Assembly (NCBI RefSeq): GCF_004054195.1 | Contig: NZ_SBIW01000001.1 | Span: 186,001-250,000, forward strand | From: Mucilaginibacter gilvus | Lineage (GTDB): Bacteria > Bacteroidota > Bacteroidia > Sphingobacteriales > Sphingobacteriaceae | Length of the DNA: 64,000 bases | Direction of reading: 5' to 3' | Shown here: piece by piece, positions 18,900 through 27,683 of the stretch | How the letters are laid out: every line of letters starts with the position of its first letter | Numbering within the stretch: position 1 is the first letter of the stretch | Position numbers and translations under genes: made by a program | The notes under the pieces: model-generated | Told to the model about the DNA's origin: nothing | What the model saw: the letters and a program-made list of their open reading frames with translations, nothing else | Database searches by the model: none

Positions 18900-19744
18900 T
18901 TATAGCTTAAATATGGTTCAATTTTACGTAAAATTCCTTCATCTATAATAGCAATGTGCTGCAAATCGGCAAGAGAACTGTAATCACCATGCTGGTTACG
19001 ATATTCGATGATGGCATTCACCTGTTTGTAATCGAGGTAGGGCATTAATCGTAGTTTGTCGAAAGTTATATTATTGATGTCTATCTTCCTGATCTTCGAG
19101 GCATCAACTTTTAGCTGGCCTTTTATCTCCGCGTACTTCAATTCATCCAGCCCATACACCTCTTTCAGTTGCTCCTTGTTTACAAATCCACCCAAACGCT
19201 CCCGGTAATAAATAATACGCTTGGCAAAACCCGGGCCGATACCATTAAGCGTAGTAAGCTTTGCAGAATCTGCCGAATTAAGCTCGATAACCAAATCCTT
19301 AGCATCCATTCCGGGTATCTCGATGTATGGAGCCAGCGCCTTATAATCTGCCTCCGTAATACCGTATATTTTCTTCAAGTCGGCAACCTGGTAAAACCGC
19401 CCTCCTTTTGCCTCGTAGTTTTTCAGGATGGCAATTTGCTTATCGCTTAGTCCCAGCCTCTTCCACTTATCTGCCGGCAGGCTGTTAGGATTGAATTTAA
19501 AAAGTGTGCGGGTTAGCTGTTTTTGCGTAGCCGGGCTATTATATGCTTGTATGCCGCCCGGGTTGGCTTTATTGAGCTGCGCCAGCGCGGCATCAAATTC
19601 TTTAGCATTAATTGTATTATCTTTGCGACACCATTGATAAACGTAGGGCACAGCCAAAACTGCAATTATCAAAATAACCAGCACAAGCATACCGTTCCAT
19701 TCTTTTTTGGTAAGGGATAGGTAATTTTTTAACTGCGCTTTCAT
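18896..19744 (-). CDS. Helix-hairpin-helix (ComEA-like) membrane-anchored protein
   Basis: 282 residues. A single N-terminal transmembrane segment (GMLVLVILIIAVLAVPYVYQ) is followed by a short linker and repeated helix-hairpin-helix units, for example KLTTLNGIGPGFAKRIIYYR and KLRLMPYLDYKQVNAIIEYR. These motifs bind DNA without sequence specificity. Bacteroidota proteins of this type are annotated as HhH or ComEA-like, but a role in DNA uptake is not shown here. The gene overlaps apt by 4 bp and is divergent from the OlsF-like gene. Confidence 0.85.
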   Translation of the reverse strand: MKAQLKNYLSLTKKEWNGMLVLVILIIAVLAVPYVYQWCRKDNTINAKEFDAALAQLNKANPGGIQAYNSPATQKQLTRTLFKFNPNSLPADKWKRLGLSDKQIAILKNYEAKGGRFYQVADLKKIYGITEADYKALAPYIEIPGMDAKDLVIELNSADSAKLTTLNGIGPGFAKRIIYYRERLGGFVNKEQLKEVYGLDELKYAEIKGQLKVDASKIRKIDINNITFDKLRLMPYLDYKQVNAIIEYRNQHGDYSSLADLQHIAIIDEGILRKIEPYLSYK

Positions 19745-19804
19745 AACAATGCTTTACAGCCGTTAAAGTAATAATTTTACAATCATTTAATCCGTTTAAA
19801 AAGG

Positions 19805-21559
19805 ATGAAAGTTATAACCACCGAGGAATTTGCCAAAGCAACTAAACTGGACAAACTAAAAATGCCCGGCTTGGCCTCCCTGCTGATGGAACTGATGAAA
19901 ATTAACCAGGTGAACGACCTGTTTGCCCAGGCACAGCCCAAACAAGGCCCCGAGTTTGTAGATGCCATATTAAAAGGCTGTGGCATAGAAATAGATTTTG
20001 ACGAACGCGAACTGCGCCACATCCCCAAAAACGGTGCGTTCATTGCCATCGCTAACCACCCTTACGGCGGTATTGAGGGCATGGTACTATTGAAAATACT
20101 TTGCATGGTAAGGCCCGATTCTAAGCTGATGGCCAACTTCCTGCTGAAAAAGATCCCTAACCTGGCCGACTACTTTGTAGCCGTTAATCCATTTGAAAAC
20201 GTGGAACACTCCTCCAGCATCAGTGGGTTAAAAAACACACTGGAATTGCTGAATAACGGCACGCCTATAGGCATCTTCCCCGCCGGCGAGGTATCTACCT
20301 TTAAGATGGAGAAAAAAGAGGTTACAGACCGCCTTTGGCACCCTGTGGTGGGTAAGATCATTGCCAAAGCTAAAGTACCCGTGGTGCCCATCTACTTCCA
20401 TGGCAATAACGGGCTTTTATTTAACCTGCTTAGCCTTATACATCCTGCCCTGCGCACCGCCAAGCTGCCATCCGAACTATTTAACAAGCAGGGCCATACT
20501 ATTAAATTACGCATTGGCAAGCCTATTAAAGTTGCCGATATCCCCGACAGTAATAACGGCGCTAAAGTATTAAATTACTTGAGGGCTAAAACCTATGCGC
20601 TTGGTGCGGGTTTGGACGAGGAGAAAAAGATTTTCAACCCCCGAAACCTTTTCAAGATAAAAAAACTGCCCGAGGCTATCGTGCCCGAAACCCTGGCCGA
20701 TAAACTGGAAACTGAAATAGGCCTTTTGCGCGAGCATTACAAGGTATGGACCGAGAAGAACTATGAGGTGTTCATCGCCCCCACTTCCGAAATTCCATGC
20801 ACTATCCGCGAGATAGGCCGCTTACGCGAAGTTACCTTCCGCGAGGTTGGCGAGGGTACCAATAAGGCTACCGACCTGGACGAATACGATATTTACTACC
20901 ACCACCTGTTCATTTGGGACATGGAGGCCAGGATGATCGTGGGTGCCTACCGTATTGGTTTGGGCGATGAGATATTTTACAGCGTTGGTAAAAAGGGATT
21001 TTACATCCACGAGCTGTTTAAGTTAAGGGAACAGTTTACCCCCGTATTAAAGAAGAGTCTGGAACTGGGCCGCTCATGGATCCGTAAGGAATACCAGCTA
21101 AAGCCCCTACCCCTCTTCCTGCTTTGGAAAGGTATCTTGAAATACCTGATGGATAACCCGCGCTATCGTTACCTTATTGGGCCGGTAAGCATCAGTAATT
21201 CCTTCTCGCAGTTCTCCAAATCGCTTATTGTGGATTACATCAACCGCAACCATTTCGACCATGAACTGGCACAGTATGTAAAACCCCGGAAAAAATTCAA
21301 GGTGAACTTTGAGAACATAGATACCGACCTGCTGATGAGCGGCGGCGACAGCTTTAAAGGCTTGGATAACCTGATCTCGGAAGTGGAAACGCACAACATG
21401 AAGGTGCCCGTATTGCTGCGCCAGTACATTCAGCTCAACGCCAAGATCATCAGCTTCAACATCGACCCTAAATTCTCTGATTGTTTGGATGGGTTTTTGG
21501 TGTTAGATCTGGAAAAAGTGCCGCAGGATATATTGGAGAAATTGGGGAAGAACCTGTAA
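19805..21559 (+). CDS. olsF: Bifunctional aminolipid acyltransferase (OlsF-like: PlsC-type O-acyltransferase + GNAT N-acyltransferase)
   Basis: 584 residues, two domains fused. Residues about 60-290 are a PlsC-like acyltransferase with NHPYGGIE at 84-91 as its His motif; the usual Asp is replaced by Glu. Residues about 310-560 resemble the OlsB/GNAT N-acyltransferase (LREVTFREVGEG, HLFIWD, YRIGLGDEI). OlsF of Flavobacterium johnsoniae and Serratia has the same order: the N-terminal part does the O-acylation and the C-terminal part the N-acylation of ornithine lipids. In this lineage the head group could be ornithine, glycine or serine-glycine. Acts at the inner membrane. It is monocistronic and divergent from the apt operon. 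Confidence 0.85.
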   Translation: MKVITTEEFAKATKLDKLKMPGLASLLMELMKINQVNDLFAQAQPKQGPEFVDAILKGCGIEIDFDERELRHIPKNGAFIAIANHPYGGIEGMVLLKILCMVRPDSKLMANFLLKKIPNLADYFVAVNPFENVEHSSSISGLKNTLELLNNGTPIGIFPAGEVSTFKMEKKEVTDRLWHPVVGKIIAKAKVPVVPIYFHGNNGLLFNLLSLIHPALRTAKLPSELFNKQGHTIKLRIGKPIKVADIPDSNNGAKVLNYLRAKTYALGAGLDEEKKIFNPRNLFKIKKLPEAIVPETLADKLETEIGLLREHYKVWTEKNYEVFIAPTSEIPCTIREIGRLREVTFREVGEGTNKATDLDEYDIYYHHLFIWDMEARMIVGAYRIGLGDEIFYSVGKKGFYIHELFKLREQFTPVLKKSLELGRSWIRKEYQLKPLPLFLLWKGILKYLMDNPRYRYLIGPVSISNSFSQFSKSLIVDYINRNHFDHELAQYVKPRKKFKVNFENIDTDLLMSGGDSFKGLDNLISEVETHNMKVPVLLRQYIQLNAKIISFNIDPKFSDCLDGFLVLDLEKVPQDILEKLGKNL

Positions 21560-21648
21560 CCGGGATTTAACCGATTTTTAGGATTTAGGGATTTTGATTT
21601 GAGGGGGGCATATGTACTGTCCGTCCGTCCAACTGCGCGCGTTTTTCA

Positions 21649-21680
21649 CGCGTCATTGCGGACATGAAGCAATGACGCAC
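21649..21680. repeat. REP-like inverted repeat
   Basis: The arms GCGTCATTGC and GCAATGACGC (21650-21659 and 21669-21678) are perfect complements around a 9-nt loop. They lie between the convergent olsF-like and Mpo1-like genes. The word CGTCATTGCG is typical of short dispersed palindromes in many bacterial genomes. It could work as a bidirectional terminator, although no T run follows. Confidence 0.5.
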
Positions 21681-21707
21681 GGGGAGGAACTGTCCAGGAA
21701 GAGTCCC

Positions 21708-22244
21708 CTAATACTTCCATCCAAACCGTTTAAACAAACTATACAGCACCCATATTGGCGTGATCAGCACCAATTGTGTATCATCCTTAAATGATGCTTC
21801 ATTACCTTCTTTTTTACCGCCTATGTACTGGCCAAGCCAGGCAAGGGCCAGGAACAAGGTTTCCATCCAAATCAATGGAATGCCGCCGGCCTGTTCCCAT
21901 ACGGCAAGCTGCGATACGCCGTAGCTTAACGCAAATAATACCAGCAACATGGTGTAAGATAGTATTGGCGAAAGTTTAAGCGTGTAATAAACGCAAAAGG
22001 CTATTAAAAACGATGCCCAGTTGAACATACCTTCATAACTTTTTAAAAAAGCAAGGTGCGGAAACGGGATTGCCCAGGCTATACCCAGCGCACCGAACAA
22101 CATCAGCGGCACGCATATAAAATGCAGCAGCCTGTTGGTTGGCTGTTGGTGACTTGCATTAAGCCGGTTAAAATAAACATCTACGGGGCGCTCATCCTTT
22201 TTGGGGAGTACGGGTTTAATGGTATTGGGTTTTGGTTTCGCCAT
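21708..22244 (-). CDS. Mpo1-like (DUF962) membrane protein
   Basis: 178 residues with a hydrophilic N-terminus and about four transmembrane segments. The motif YFNRLNASHQQPTNRLLHFI contains the conserved His residues of the DUF962/Mpo1 family. Yeast Mpo1 is an Fe(II)-dependent dioxygenase for alpha-oxidation of 2-hydroxy fatty acids. 2-hydroxy acids are common in Sphingobacteriaceae sphingolipids, so a similar role is plausible but inferred. The start codon lies just 5 bp after the terminator T run of rny, so either readthrough or a promoter inside rny must drive it. Confidence 0.8.
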   Translation of the reverse strand: MAKPKPNTIKPVLPKKDERPVDVYFNRLNASHQQPTNRLLHFICVPLMLFGALGIAWAIPFPHLAFLKSYEGMFNWASFLIAFCVYYTLKLSPILSYTMLLVLFALSYGVSQLAVWEQAGGIPLIWMETLFLALAWLGQYIGGKKEGNEASFKDDTQLVLITPIWVLYSLFKRFGWKY

Positions 22245-22249
22245 AAAAT

Positions 22250-22279
22250 AAAAAAGCCCTCCCCGGTTAGGAGAGGGCT
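22250..22279 (-). terminator. Intrinsic terminator after rny
   Basis: A GC-rich stem (GCCCTC at 22256-22261 with GAGGGC at 22273-22278) is followed on the minus strand by six T residues. It closely resembles the terminator after glyS at 37963-37990. Confidence 0.8.
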
Positions 22280-22294
22280 CAAATTTAAGCTTTA

Positions 22295-23860
22295 TTATTT
22301 TGCAAATGCTACCGCGCGGGTTTCCCTTATTACGGTAACTTTTATCTGACCAGGGTAGGTCATTTCTGTTTGGATACGGTTAGATATGTCTGCCGCCAGT
22401 ATTTCGCTTTGGGCATCGCTTATCTTTTCGCTCTCTACCACAACGCGCAATTCGCGGCCTGCCTGTATAGCGAAGGTTTTCTCTACACCAGGGTATGATA
22501 ATGCAAGCTCCTCAAGCTCTTTTAAACGCTTAATATAACTTTCTACCACTTCGCGGCGAGCGCCCGGCCTTGCGCCTGAAATAGCGTCACACACCTGTAT
22601 TATCGGCGATAGCATCGAGGTCATTTCCACTTCATCGTGGTGGGCTCCAATGGCGTTACAAACTTCCGGGTGTTCCTTATATTTTTCGGCTAACTGCATA
22701 CCCAAAATAGCGTGTGGCAGTTCCGGGTTATCATCTGGTACTTTACCAATATCGTGCAGTAAGCCCGCGCGTTTGGCCAGTTTTACGTTCAGGCCAAGTT
22801 CTGCCGCCATGGTAGCGCAGAAGTTGGCCACCTCGCGAGAGTGCTGCAACAGGTTTTGCCCGTACGATGAACGGTAACGCATCCTGCCTACCATCCTTAT
22901 CAGTTCCGGATGCAGGCCGGTGATACCTAAATCAATTACGGTACGCTCGCCTATCTCCACAATTTCTTCTTCTATCTGCTTGCGGGTTTTGGCAACTACT
23001 TCTTCAATACGTGCCGGGTGGATACGTCCGTCCGTCACCAGGCGGTGCATTGCCAAACGGGCAATCTCCCTGCGGACAGGGTCGAAGCCTGAAAGGATAA
23101 TCGCTTCCGGGGTATCATCCACAATAATTTCTATACCGGTTGCTGCTTCCAGCGCCCGGATGTTGCGGCCTTCGCGGCCAATTATACGGCCTTTAATTTC
23201 GTCGTTCTCTATGTTGAAGATAGATACCGTGTTCTCTATAGCGCTTTCGGTAGCGGTACGCTGAATAGTTTGAATTACTATCTTTTTAGCCTCTTTGGTA
23301 GCGGTAAGCTTGGCTTCGTCTACAATATCCTTTATCTGCGCCATCGCTTTGCTGCGGGCCTCTTCGCGCATGTTATCTATCAGCTGGTTTTTGGCATCTT
23401 CGGCACTCAGGCCTGCAATGGTTTCCAACTGTGACACGTGCTGGTTTTTCAGGTGCTCAACTTCTTCCTGTTTCTTAGAGAGCACATCGGATTGGGCATC
23501 TATTTTTTTACGCGCGTTATCCAGCTCACTCTCCTTGCGGTTCATGTTCTCCAGCTTCTGATTAAAAGATTGCTCTTTTTGTTTGATACCGTTCTCGCGC
23601 TGGTTAAGCACGTTGTTTTTGGTATTTACCTCCTGCTCGTGCTCGGCTTTTAACTGAAGAAATTTCTCTTTGGCCTCTAACTGGCGGTTCTTTTTAAGGA
23701 TCTCGGCGTTATTCTCAGCGTCCTTTAATATCTTCTTTACTTTATTCTGGGCGTTTACTTCCTGGTCTTTAAACAGCTTCCTTAGCAGGAAGCGGCCTAT
23801 GACGATGCCCGTCGGTACCCCTACAAGGAGCCCGATGATCAGGTACAAAAATGTGTTCAT
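22295..23860 (-). CDS. rny: Ribonuclease Y
   Basis: 521 residues, the standard size. Domain order: one N-terminal transmembrane helix (residues 2-22), a long charged coiled coil (about 30-200), a KH domain ([20 protein letters not shown], about 228-247), and an HD hydrolase domain ([12 protein letters not shown] and AGLLHDIGK). It is the membrane-bound endoribonuclease that starts mRNA decay. The gene lies downstream of zapA and of the probable 6S RNA. Confidence 0.97.
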   Translation of the reverse strand: MNTFLYLIIGLLVGVPTGIVIGRFLLRKLFKDQEVNAQNKVKKILKDAENNAEILKKNRQLEAKEKFLQLKAEHEQEVNTKNNVLNQRENGIKQKEQSFNQKLENMNRKESELDNARKKIDAQSDVLSKKQEEVEHLKNQHVSQLETIAGLSAEDAKNQLIDNMREEARSKAMAQIKDIVDEAKLTATKEAKKIVIQTIQRTATESAIENTVSIFNIENDEIKGRIIGREGRNIRALEAATGIEIIVDDTPEAIILSGFDPVRREIARLAMHRLVTDGRIHPARIEEVVAKTRKQIEEEIVEIGERTVIDLGITGLHPELIRMVGRMRYRSSYGQNLLQHSREVANFCATMAAELGLNVKLAKRAGLLHDIGKVPDDNPELPHAILGMQLAEKYKEHPEVCNAIGAHHDEVEMTSMLSPIIQVCDAISGARPGARREVVESYIKRLKELEELALSYPGVEKTFAIQAGRELRVVVESEKISDAQSEILAADISNRIQTEMTYPGQIKVTVIRETRAVAFAK

Positions 23861-23878
23861 TTCTTAGGTTATATAAAT

Positions 23879-24055
23879 AAAAAAAACCGCAACTAAACTT
23901 CTAAGTGTTCATGTATTGTTAAAACTTCTGGTCGGATGGCTCGGGATCACGGGTTACCGTAAATTACACGATCAACGCATGCCTCTTTGATCCGTAGATA
24001 TTGAAGCGTTAAGTTTTTAATAGTGAAAACTTAAAATTTAACTGCGGTTAAATCT
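23879..24055 (-). ncRNA. ssrS: Probable 6S RNA
   Basis: About 177 nt between zapA and rny on the same strand. The 5' end (AACCGCAGTTAAA, plus 24037-24049) pairs along 13 bp, with two G-U pairs, with the 3' end (TTTAGTTGCGGTT) just before eight T residues (23886-23879). Further pairing continues inward (TTAAGT/ACTTAG, TTCA/TGAA). A large unpaired middle and an inner stem (GGATCA/TGATCC) follow. A long closing stem, a central bubble and an inner arm are the hallmark of 6S RNA, the RNA mimic of an open promoter that binds housekeeping RNA polymerase. 6S genes adjoin zapA in other phyla. Identity is inferred from structure and place, not from a profile match. Confidence 0.62.
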
Positions 24056-24156
24056 TAAATGGCTCGGGTAGAGTTTAAAGTCGAAAGTTTAGAGTAGAAA
24101 GTCTTGTTTAACTTCTTACTTTGCACTCAGGGCTTCTTCTACTTATTTAAAGAACG

Positions 24157-24450
24157 TTATTGTTTAGAAAAAAAATCGGTCAGCAGGTGATCTAAATGAT
24201 AAACCTTTTCCGTCACTTCAGAATCATCCGACGTAACTTTCTTATCCGCTTTTAACGAGGATGTTGCGTAATGCAACACACACATCGAAAGCAGATCCTG
24301 TTTATCGCGAACCGCATAGTTCTCCTGGTACTCTTTTATGCGATCGTTGATCAGCTTAGCTGCCCTTCTTATTATCTCTTCTTCTTCCATGTTCACCTTT
24401 AAGGGGTAAACGCGGTCGGCAATATTTATTTTTATTGAGATTTCTCCCAT
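24157..24450 (-). CDS. zapA: Cell division protein ZapA
   Basis: 97 residues. MGEISIKINIADRVYPLKV and the EEEIIRRAAKLINDRIKEY helix match the N-terminal domain of ZapA, and a C-terminal coiled coil follows. ZapA crosslinks FtsZ protofilaments at the division ring. The gene sits 21 bp after a coiled-coil gene downstream of pheT, as in many Bacteroidota. Confidence 0.9.
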   Translation of the reverse strand: MGEISIKINIADRVYPLKVNMEEEEIIRRAAKLINDRIKEYQENYAVRDKQDLLSMCVLHYATSSLKADKKVTSDDSEVTEKVYHLDHLLTDFFSKQ

Positions 24451-24471
24451 TTGAGCTTTTCACTTTTCGTA

Positions 24472-24762
24472 TTACTTTTTCAGCAATACAATACACTTAT
24501 CTATTTCCTGCACAAAGTCGTTAATTTTTTGCTTAATGTCAACACTTTTTTCATTTGTTTCTGAAAAAGATTTTGCCAGTTTCAATACACGAAGCTTTTC
24601 TTCCAGGTCTTTCGTCTTGTTTTTACTGGCATCAAGCGCGGCGTTTAAGGCATCGCTTTCCAGTTTAAGCAGGTCGTTTTCTTCCTGTAGCGCAGCACAA
24701 AGCTCTATTAACCGCTCGGTTTTATATACAACTTTTGTTAATTGTTCTGCTACTGAAGGCAT
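24472..24762 (-). CDS. Small coiled-coil protein of the pheT-zapA cluster
   Basis: 96 residues, almost entirely heptad-like helix (LIELCAALQEENDLLKLESD and KTKDLEEKLRVLKLAKS). No signal peptide or membrane segment, so cytoplasmic. It lies between pheT and zapA in the same direction, 21 bp from zapA, and might work with ZapA in a ZapB-like manner. That is only suggested by shape and position; no specific family was recognised. Confidence 0.75.
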   Translation of the reverse strand: MPSVAEQLTKVVYKTERLIELCAALQEENDLLKLESDALNAALDASKNKTKDLEEKLRVLKLAKSFSETNEKSVDIKQKINDFVQEIDKCIVLLKK

Positions 24763-24875
24763 TCTTTTTAGTTAGTGAATTATTAAACAATTAGTGAGTT
24801 AGCGAATGAGTGAATGAGTGAGTTATTGATTGCGACTTTTTAAATCACTAATTCACTAATTCAGTCCTTCACTAA
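24763..24875. repeat. Short word-like repeats between pheT and the coiled-coil gene
   Basis: The words TTAGTGAAT, TTAGTGAG and GAGTGAAT recur in several copies (24774-24822). Complementary words (AATCACTAATTCACTAATTC) follow at about 24844-24863, so the region can fold into a long imperfect hairpin. Confidence 0.5.
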
Positions 24876-27275
24876 TTACTTTCTTATCTCCGCTCCTGCT
24901 TCTTTGTCTAAATTATAAATTAATTTCTGCATCGTGGCATCAATTGCCTTATCAGTTAAAGTTTTTTCGGTGTCCTGCAAAATAAAGCTGAGGGCGTACG
25001 ATTTTTTACCCGCCGGCAGCTTATCGCCCACGTACACGTCAAACACGTTCACCTCTTTCAACAGTTTCTTGTCCGTCCGTCCGGCTATGCCCTTTAACTG
25101 TCCAAAGGTAACGCTCTTATCTACCAGCATACTCAGATCGCGCCTTACGGCAGGGAACTTGCTTACTTCCTGGTATACAATTACATTCTTACGAACCAGT
25201 TTCAACAACACGTCGAAATCAAAATCGGCGTAGAAAACCTCCTTATCCACATCGGCCCTTTTAAGCGCCGCTGCCGCTACCGAGCCAAAGCTCACCAGCA
25301 CTTTATTACCACGCAGGTATTGCAGCCCGTACACCAGGCCGCTGGCTGTAGCCTCTTCGGTAGTATAATCGGTAATGCTTAGTTTTTTGAGGATACTATC
25401 AACAACAGCCTTTAAATTATAAAACGATGTAGCTACCGCCTTACCGTTCCATTGCTCGCTTTTGTAAGCGCCGGTGAGGAAGATAGAGAAGCGCTGGGCC
25501 TCTACGTACTTCTCATCCACAAAGCTGTAGATCTTGCCAAACTCGTACAGTTTAAGGTCCGCAGCGCGGTGATTTTGGTTATAGGCGACAGATTCCAACC
25601 CCGAGTATAACATGCTCTGGCGCATAACGTCCAGATCGCTGCTGAGCGGGTTCAAGATCTTTACGGCGTGCTCCAGGTCATCAGAATAAGCCGATTTGGT
25701 AAGCGAGTTGTTCATGATCTCGTTGAAGCCATTGGCGCTCAGCAGATCAGATATAGCGTTCTGCACGGTATCTTTCTCCGGGCGGATGGGGTTGTTTAAC
25801 GATGCGCGGATCTGCGTTGGGATCTCGATGTTGTTGTACCCGTAAATACGCAGTATCTCTTCTACAATATCCACATCGCGCGTTACATCCACACGGTAAG
25901 GGGCAACTTTTAAGCTTAAACCCTCTTCGGTTTCCGTTACAATGGTAATATCCAGCCCGGTCAAAATAGTCTTAATGGTATCATGGCCGATGGCTTTACC
26001 GATGAGCCTGTCGATAGTCTTATAAGTTACTTCAATCCCGAATGGTGCTACCGGGTTAGGGTAGTTATCAAATATTTCCGACGATACCACACCGCCTGCT
26101 ACCTGCTGGATGAGCAAGGCAGCACGCTTCAGGGCAAATACTGGCATATCCGGATCTGTACCGCGCTCGAAACGGAAGGATGCATCGGTTTTTAGCCCAT
26201 GCCGTTTTGCCGTTTTACGTACCGATACGGCGTTGAAATAAGCGCTCTCTAAAAAGATGCTGGTGGTAGATGCACTAACGCCCGATTTTATTCCGCCAAA
26301 CACACCGGCAATACACATCGCCTCATCGGCGTTGCATATCATCAGGTCATCGGCAGATAGTTTCCTATCCACATCATCCAGTGTTTTAAATACGGTGCCT
26401 TCGGCTACGGTTTTTACAATCACCTTGTTGCCGGTAATGGCAGCGGCATCAAAGGCGTGCAGGGGCTGGCCAAGTTCGTGCAGTACATAGTTGGTAACAT
26501 CTACCACGTTGTTTATGCTACGCACACCAATCACCGCCAAACGCTCTTTAAGCCATTGTGGCGACTCTTTAACCGCTATGCCCGAGATGGTTACGCCGGC
26601 GTACCTTGGTGCAGCCTGTTCGTTCTCTACCACCACCTCAATAGCGCTATCGGTGTTATCCACCTTAAAGGCGCTAACATCGGGTTTGGTGATGCCTATC
26701 TTCAGAAACGCGGCGATATCACGGGCAGTGCCCAGGTGCGATACCGCATCCGCACGGTTTGGCGTAAGGCCAATCTCGTACATGTAATCGTCGTTCAGTT
26801 TAAAGTACGCTTTTGCCGGCGTGCCTACAGGGGCATCGGCATCAAGCACCATAATACCGGCATGATCGCTGCCCAGGCCTATCTCATCTTCGGCGCAGAT
26901 CATCCCTTCGGATACCTCGCCGCGTATTTTAGATTTGTTTATTTTAAATGGCTCGCCCACGGTTGGGTACACGGTGGTACCAACAGTAGCCACCACCACC
27001 TTTTGTCCCGCCGCTACGTTAGCAGCACCGCAAACAATGTTAAGCAGCTCTGCGCCATCAACATCAACCCTGGTAACATGCAGGTGATCGCTGTTGGCGT
27101 GAGCTACGCACTCCAGCACGTAACCAATAACCAACCCTTCCAGCCCGCCGGGTACAGCCTGTACCTTCTCGAGGCTCTCTACCTCCAAACCAGTACCGGT
27201 GAGTATCGTAGAGATCTCTTCGGGGGTTTTATCTGTATCAATAAATTCTTTAAGCCAGTTGTACGATATCTTCAT
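24876..27275 (-). CDS. pheT: Phenylalanine--tRNA ligase beta subunit
   Basis: 799 residues, full length. MKISYNWLKEFID starts the N-terminal domain. An EMAP-II/OB tRNA-binding domain follows (about 40-150; VIGYVLECVAHANSDHLHVT). The B3/B4 editing domain, B5 domain, catalytic-like core and C-terminal ferredoxin-like anticodon domain (KFPAVRRDLSMLVDKSVTFG to the end) are all present. With PheS, which is not in this window, it charges tRNA-Phe. It has its own promoter at 27296-27328 and heads the pheT/coiled-coil/zapA run. Confidence 0.97.
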   Translation of the reverse strand: MKISYNWLKEFIDTDKTPEEISTILTGTGLEVESLEKVQAVPGGLEGLVIGYVLECVAHANSDHLHVTRVDVDGAELLNIVCGAANVAAGQKVVVATVGTTVYPTVGEPFKINKSKIRGEVSEGMICAEDEIGLGSDHAGIMVLDADAPVGTPAKAYFKLNDDYMYEIGLTPNRADAVSHLGTARDIAAFLKIGITKPDVSAFKVDNTDSAIEVVVENEQAAPRYAGVTISGIAVKESPQWLKERLAVIGVRSINNVVDVTNYVLHELGQPLHAFDAAAITGNKVIVKTVAEGTVFKTLDDVDRKLSADDLMICNADEAMCIAGVFGGIKSGVSASTTSIFLESAYFNAVSVRKTAKRHGLKTDASFRFERGTDPDMPVFALKRAALLIQQVAGGVVSSEIFDNYPNPVAPFGIEVTYKTIDRLIGKAIGHDTIKTILTGLDITIVTETEEGLSLKVAPYRVDVTRDVDIVEEILRIYGYNNIEIPTQIRASLNNPIRPEKDTVQNAISDLLSANGFNEIMNNSLTKSAYSDDLEHAVKILNPLSSDLDVMRQSMLYSGLESVAYNQNHRAADLKLYEFGKIYSFVDEKYVEAQRFSIFLTGAYKSEQWNGKAVATSFYNLKAVVDSILKKLSITDYTTEEATASGLVYGLQYLRGNKVLVSFGSVAAAALKRADVDKEVFYADFDFDVLLKLVRKNVIVYQEVSKFPAVRRDLSMLVDKSVTFGQLKGIAGRTDKKLLKEVNVFDVYVGDKLPAGKKSYALSFILQDTEKTLTDKAIDATMQKLIYNLDKEAGAEIRK

Positions 27276-27295
27276 TATAGCAGAATGATAATCGG

Positions 27296-27328
27296 CAAAG
27301 ATACGAAGTGGAGAAGTGAAAAGTCAAA
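27296..27328 (-). promoter_or_regulatory. pheT promoter
   Basis: On the minus strand TTTG (plus 27325-27328), 21 nt, then TATCTTTG (plus 27296-27303) is an exact match to TTTG-N19-21-TAnnTTTG. The pheT ATG is 20 bp downstream. The -33 box is supplied by the repeated word AAAAGTCAAAAGT. Confidence 0.65.
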
Positions 27329-27455
27329 AGTAAAAAGTCAAAAGTAAAAATAGTTGCGCTGGGGAGTTGCGGTAGCAATAATATGCGTAGAGATGGTGAA
27401 TAAGATTTGACAACTTTTTAAAAGTTGTCAAATCTGGTAGTAATGCTTTTAAATA

Positions 27456-27683
27456 TTATTTATCATCGCCAGCAGGTGGGTCATCATCCAGGTTAAGGGT
27501 GTAGGCAGATTCGGCAGCATCATAAGCACGTTGCAGGGGCGCGCTTTCGTTTATTTCGCCGGCAGGTTCGTTAGTTTCGTCGAAGCCGTTGGAATGGATA
27601 TCCTGCTGGCTTATCTGGTCTTCGTTCTCGGTTTGGCCAAGTTGGTCGTCTTGTGCTAATTGGTCGTCTTCGGGCTGTATCAT
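27456..27683 (-). CDS. Small acidic hypothetical protein
   Basis: 75 residues, strongly acidic and rich in Asp, Glu, Gln and Asn (PEDDQLAQDDQLGQTENEDQ), probably disordered. No signal peptide, membrane segment or recognised domain. It stands alone between pheT and radC. Such short acidic proteins occur in Sphingobacteriaceae, but no function can be assigned, and a chance frame cannot be fully excluded. Confidence 0.5.
   Translation of the reverse strand: MIQPEDDQLAQDDQLGQTENEDQISQQDIHSNGFDETNEPAGEINESAPLQRAYDAAESAYTLNLDDDPPAGDDK

Noticed and set aside
24063..24110. AAAGT/AGAGT-type tandem words between the 6S candidate and zapA as a regulatory array
   Set aside because: Too short and irregular; fits the general word-like repeats of this genome and shows no pairing or spacing typical of binding sites.
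21619..25085. Shared CCGTCCGTCC word at 21620-21630 and 25072-25083
   Set aside because: The second copy is inside pheT coding sequence and both are low-complexity; likely chance.
26457..27347. 296-codon plus-strand open frame opposite pheT
   Set aside because: Antisense to the intact pheT N-terminal half, and it runs into the pheT promoter repeats; no recognisable features.
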